In this document: piece by piece, positions 5,299 to 5,531 of the stretch
Numbering within the stretch: the stretch's first letter is position 1
How the letters are laid out: every line of letters begins with the position of its first letter
Origin: Candidatus Sulfotelmatobacter sp.
GTDB lineage: Bacteria > Acidobacteriota > Terriglobia > Terriglobales > SbA1
NCBI GenBank assembly: GCA_030151135.1
Contig: JASLEQ010000635.1
Span: 1 to 5,531, forward strand
Direction of reading: 5' to 3'
Length of the DNA: 5,531 bases
Program-made: the position numbers and the translations under genes
The notes under the pieces: generated by a model
Seen by the model: the letters and a program-made list of their open reading frames with translations, nothing else
The model's database searches: none
Told to the model about the DNA's origin: nothing

Positions 5299-5426
5299 AC
5301 ACGAGCCAGTTGAGCTGTTGAACGAGGGTGCCGATCAACCTAGAGTGCAATCAGGGTGTCCCGCCACCGGCGCGTAGAGGTGTGCGATTGGCTGCTGTGT
5401 CGGAGTTCCCCCGGGCTGACAACACT

Positions 5427-5531
5427 ATGGGCTTGAAATCGCTTTTGCTGTGTTCCGACGAGAAGATTGTGCGCGTTGTGCGGCGCGTTTTGGGCGATTT
5501 GGAGATTGAGGTCGAACTGTGTCCGAACCCG
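5427..5531 (+). CDS. Receiver-like protein, N-terminus only (possibly a PilZ-domain protein)
   Basis: The 35 visible residues, starting MGLKSLLLCSDEKIVRVV, run off the right edge. They show the opening of a response-regulator receiver-like fold: a hydrophobic first strand (KSLLLC), an acidic pair (Asp11, Glu12) where receivers place metal-binding residues, a first helix (KIVRVVRRVLGDL) and a second strand (IEVELC). I associate this opening with Acidobacteriota proteins in which a receiver-like domain precedes a PilZ (cyclic-di-GMP-binding) domain, but the decisive parts are outside the window. No good Shine-Dalgarno precedes the ATG; it is chosen because the first strand starts immediately after it, as in receivers. 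The long upstream non-coding region with dyads and repeats suggests its expression is regulated. Confidence 0.65.
   Translation, partial: MGLKSLLLCSDEKIVRVVRRVLGDLEIEVELCPNP

Larger units (their letters stand above)
4946..5426. other. 481-bp non-coding divergent intergenic region
   Basis: I see no convincing coding sequence on either strand between the small minus-strand gene and the plus-strand receiver-like gene. The part at about 5100-5205 is distinctly AT-rich compared with the surrounding genes; the part from 5206 to 5426 returns to high GC and carries several small inverted and direct repeats. Expected content is two divergent promoters with operators and possibly a long structured leader or small RNA for the right-hand gene. 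It does not resemble tRNA, SRP RNA, tmRNA or RNase P RNA by their hallmark motifs. Confidence 0.7.

Overview
This window looks like chromosomal DNA from a soil-type member of the Acidobacteriota (Terriglobia or Koribacter-like). The assignment rests on the high-GC composition, the SRPBCC / formaldehyde-dehydrogenase-like ADH / DJ-1 gene triplet, a small 75-residue protein opening MAKRRGNPNWG, and a receiver-like protein opening MGLKSLLLCSDEK. I associate these with that phylum from memory; no search was run, so the assignment is moderate-confidence inference. There is no sign of phage, plasmid, IS, CRISPR or a biosynthetic cluster.

Layout. (1) Positions 2-469 (+) hold the C-terminal part of an SRPBCC (polyketide cyclase/START-like) protein, cut by the left edge. 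(2) Its stop overlaps by 4 bp the start of a complete zinc-dependent, NAD-type medium-chain dehydrogenase (466-1665, +) of the glutathione-independent formaldehyde-dehydrogenase-like group. (3) A 244-bp gap carries a strong 18-bp imperfect hairpin. (4) A DJ-1/PfpI-family protein (1910-2659, +) follows, with an unusual C-terminal tail holding a hydrophobic stretch. (5) A 193-bp gap has two hairpins. (6) A YcaQ/AlkX-like (HTH_42) winged-helix DNA glycosylase candidate (2853-3959, +) comes next. (7) Converging on it is a DUF4126 membrane protein (4012-4623, -). (8) Upstream of that on the same strand is a small orphan protein (4718-4945, -) with its own good intrinsic terminator. (9) About 480 bp of non-coding, partly AT-rich DNA rich in dyads and short direct repeats separates it from a divergent receiver-like gene (5427 to right edge, +), possibly a PilZ-domain protein.

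How the genes may work together. SRPBCC and ADH are almost certainly translationally coupled, and DJ-1 lies close downstream on the same strand. Aldehyde oxidation plus a DJ-1 protein suggests a stress or aldehyde-handling module (inference). The YcaQ-like glycosylase would act in repair of bulky or cross-linked DNA adducts, a possible thematic link because aldehydes damage DNA, but it appears to be a separate transcription unit. The DUF4126 protein, small protein and receiver-like gene have no evident functional link to the left half.

I found no clearly novel multi-gene system. The items most worth a second look are the structured non-coding interval at 4946-5426, the small orphan protein, the tailed DJ-1 protein, and the subfamily-specific active-site region of the YcaQ-like protein.
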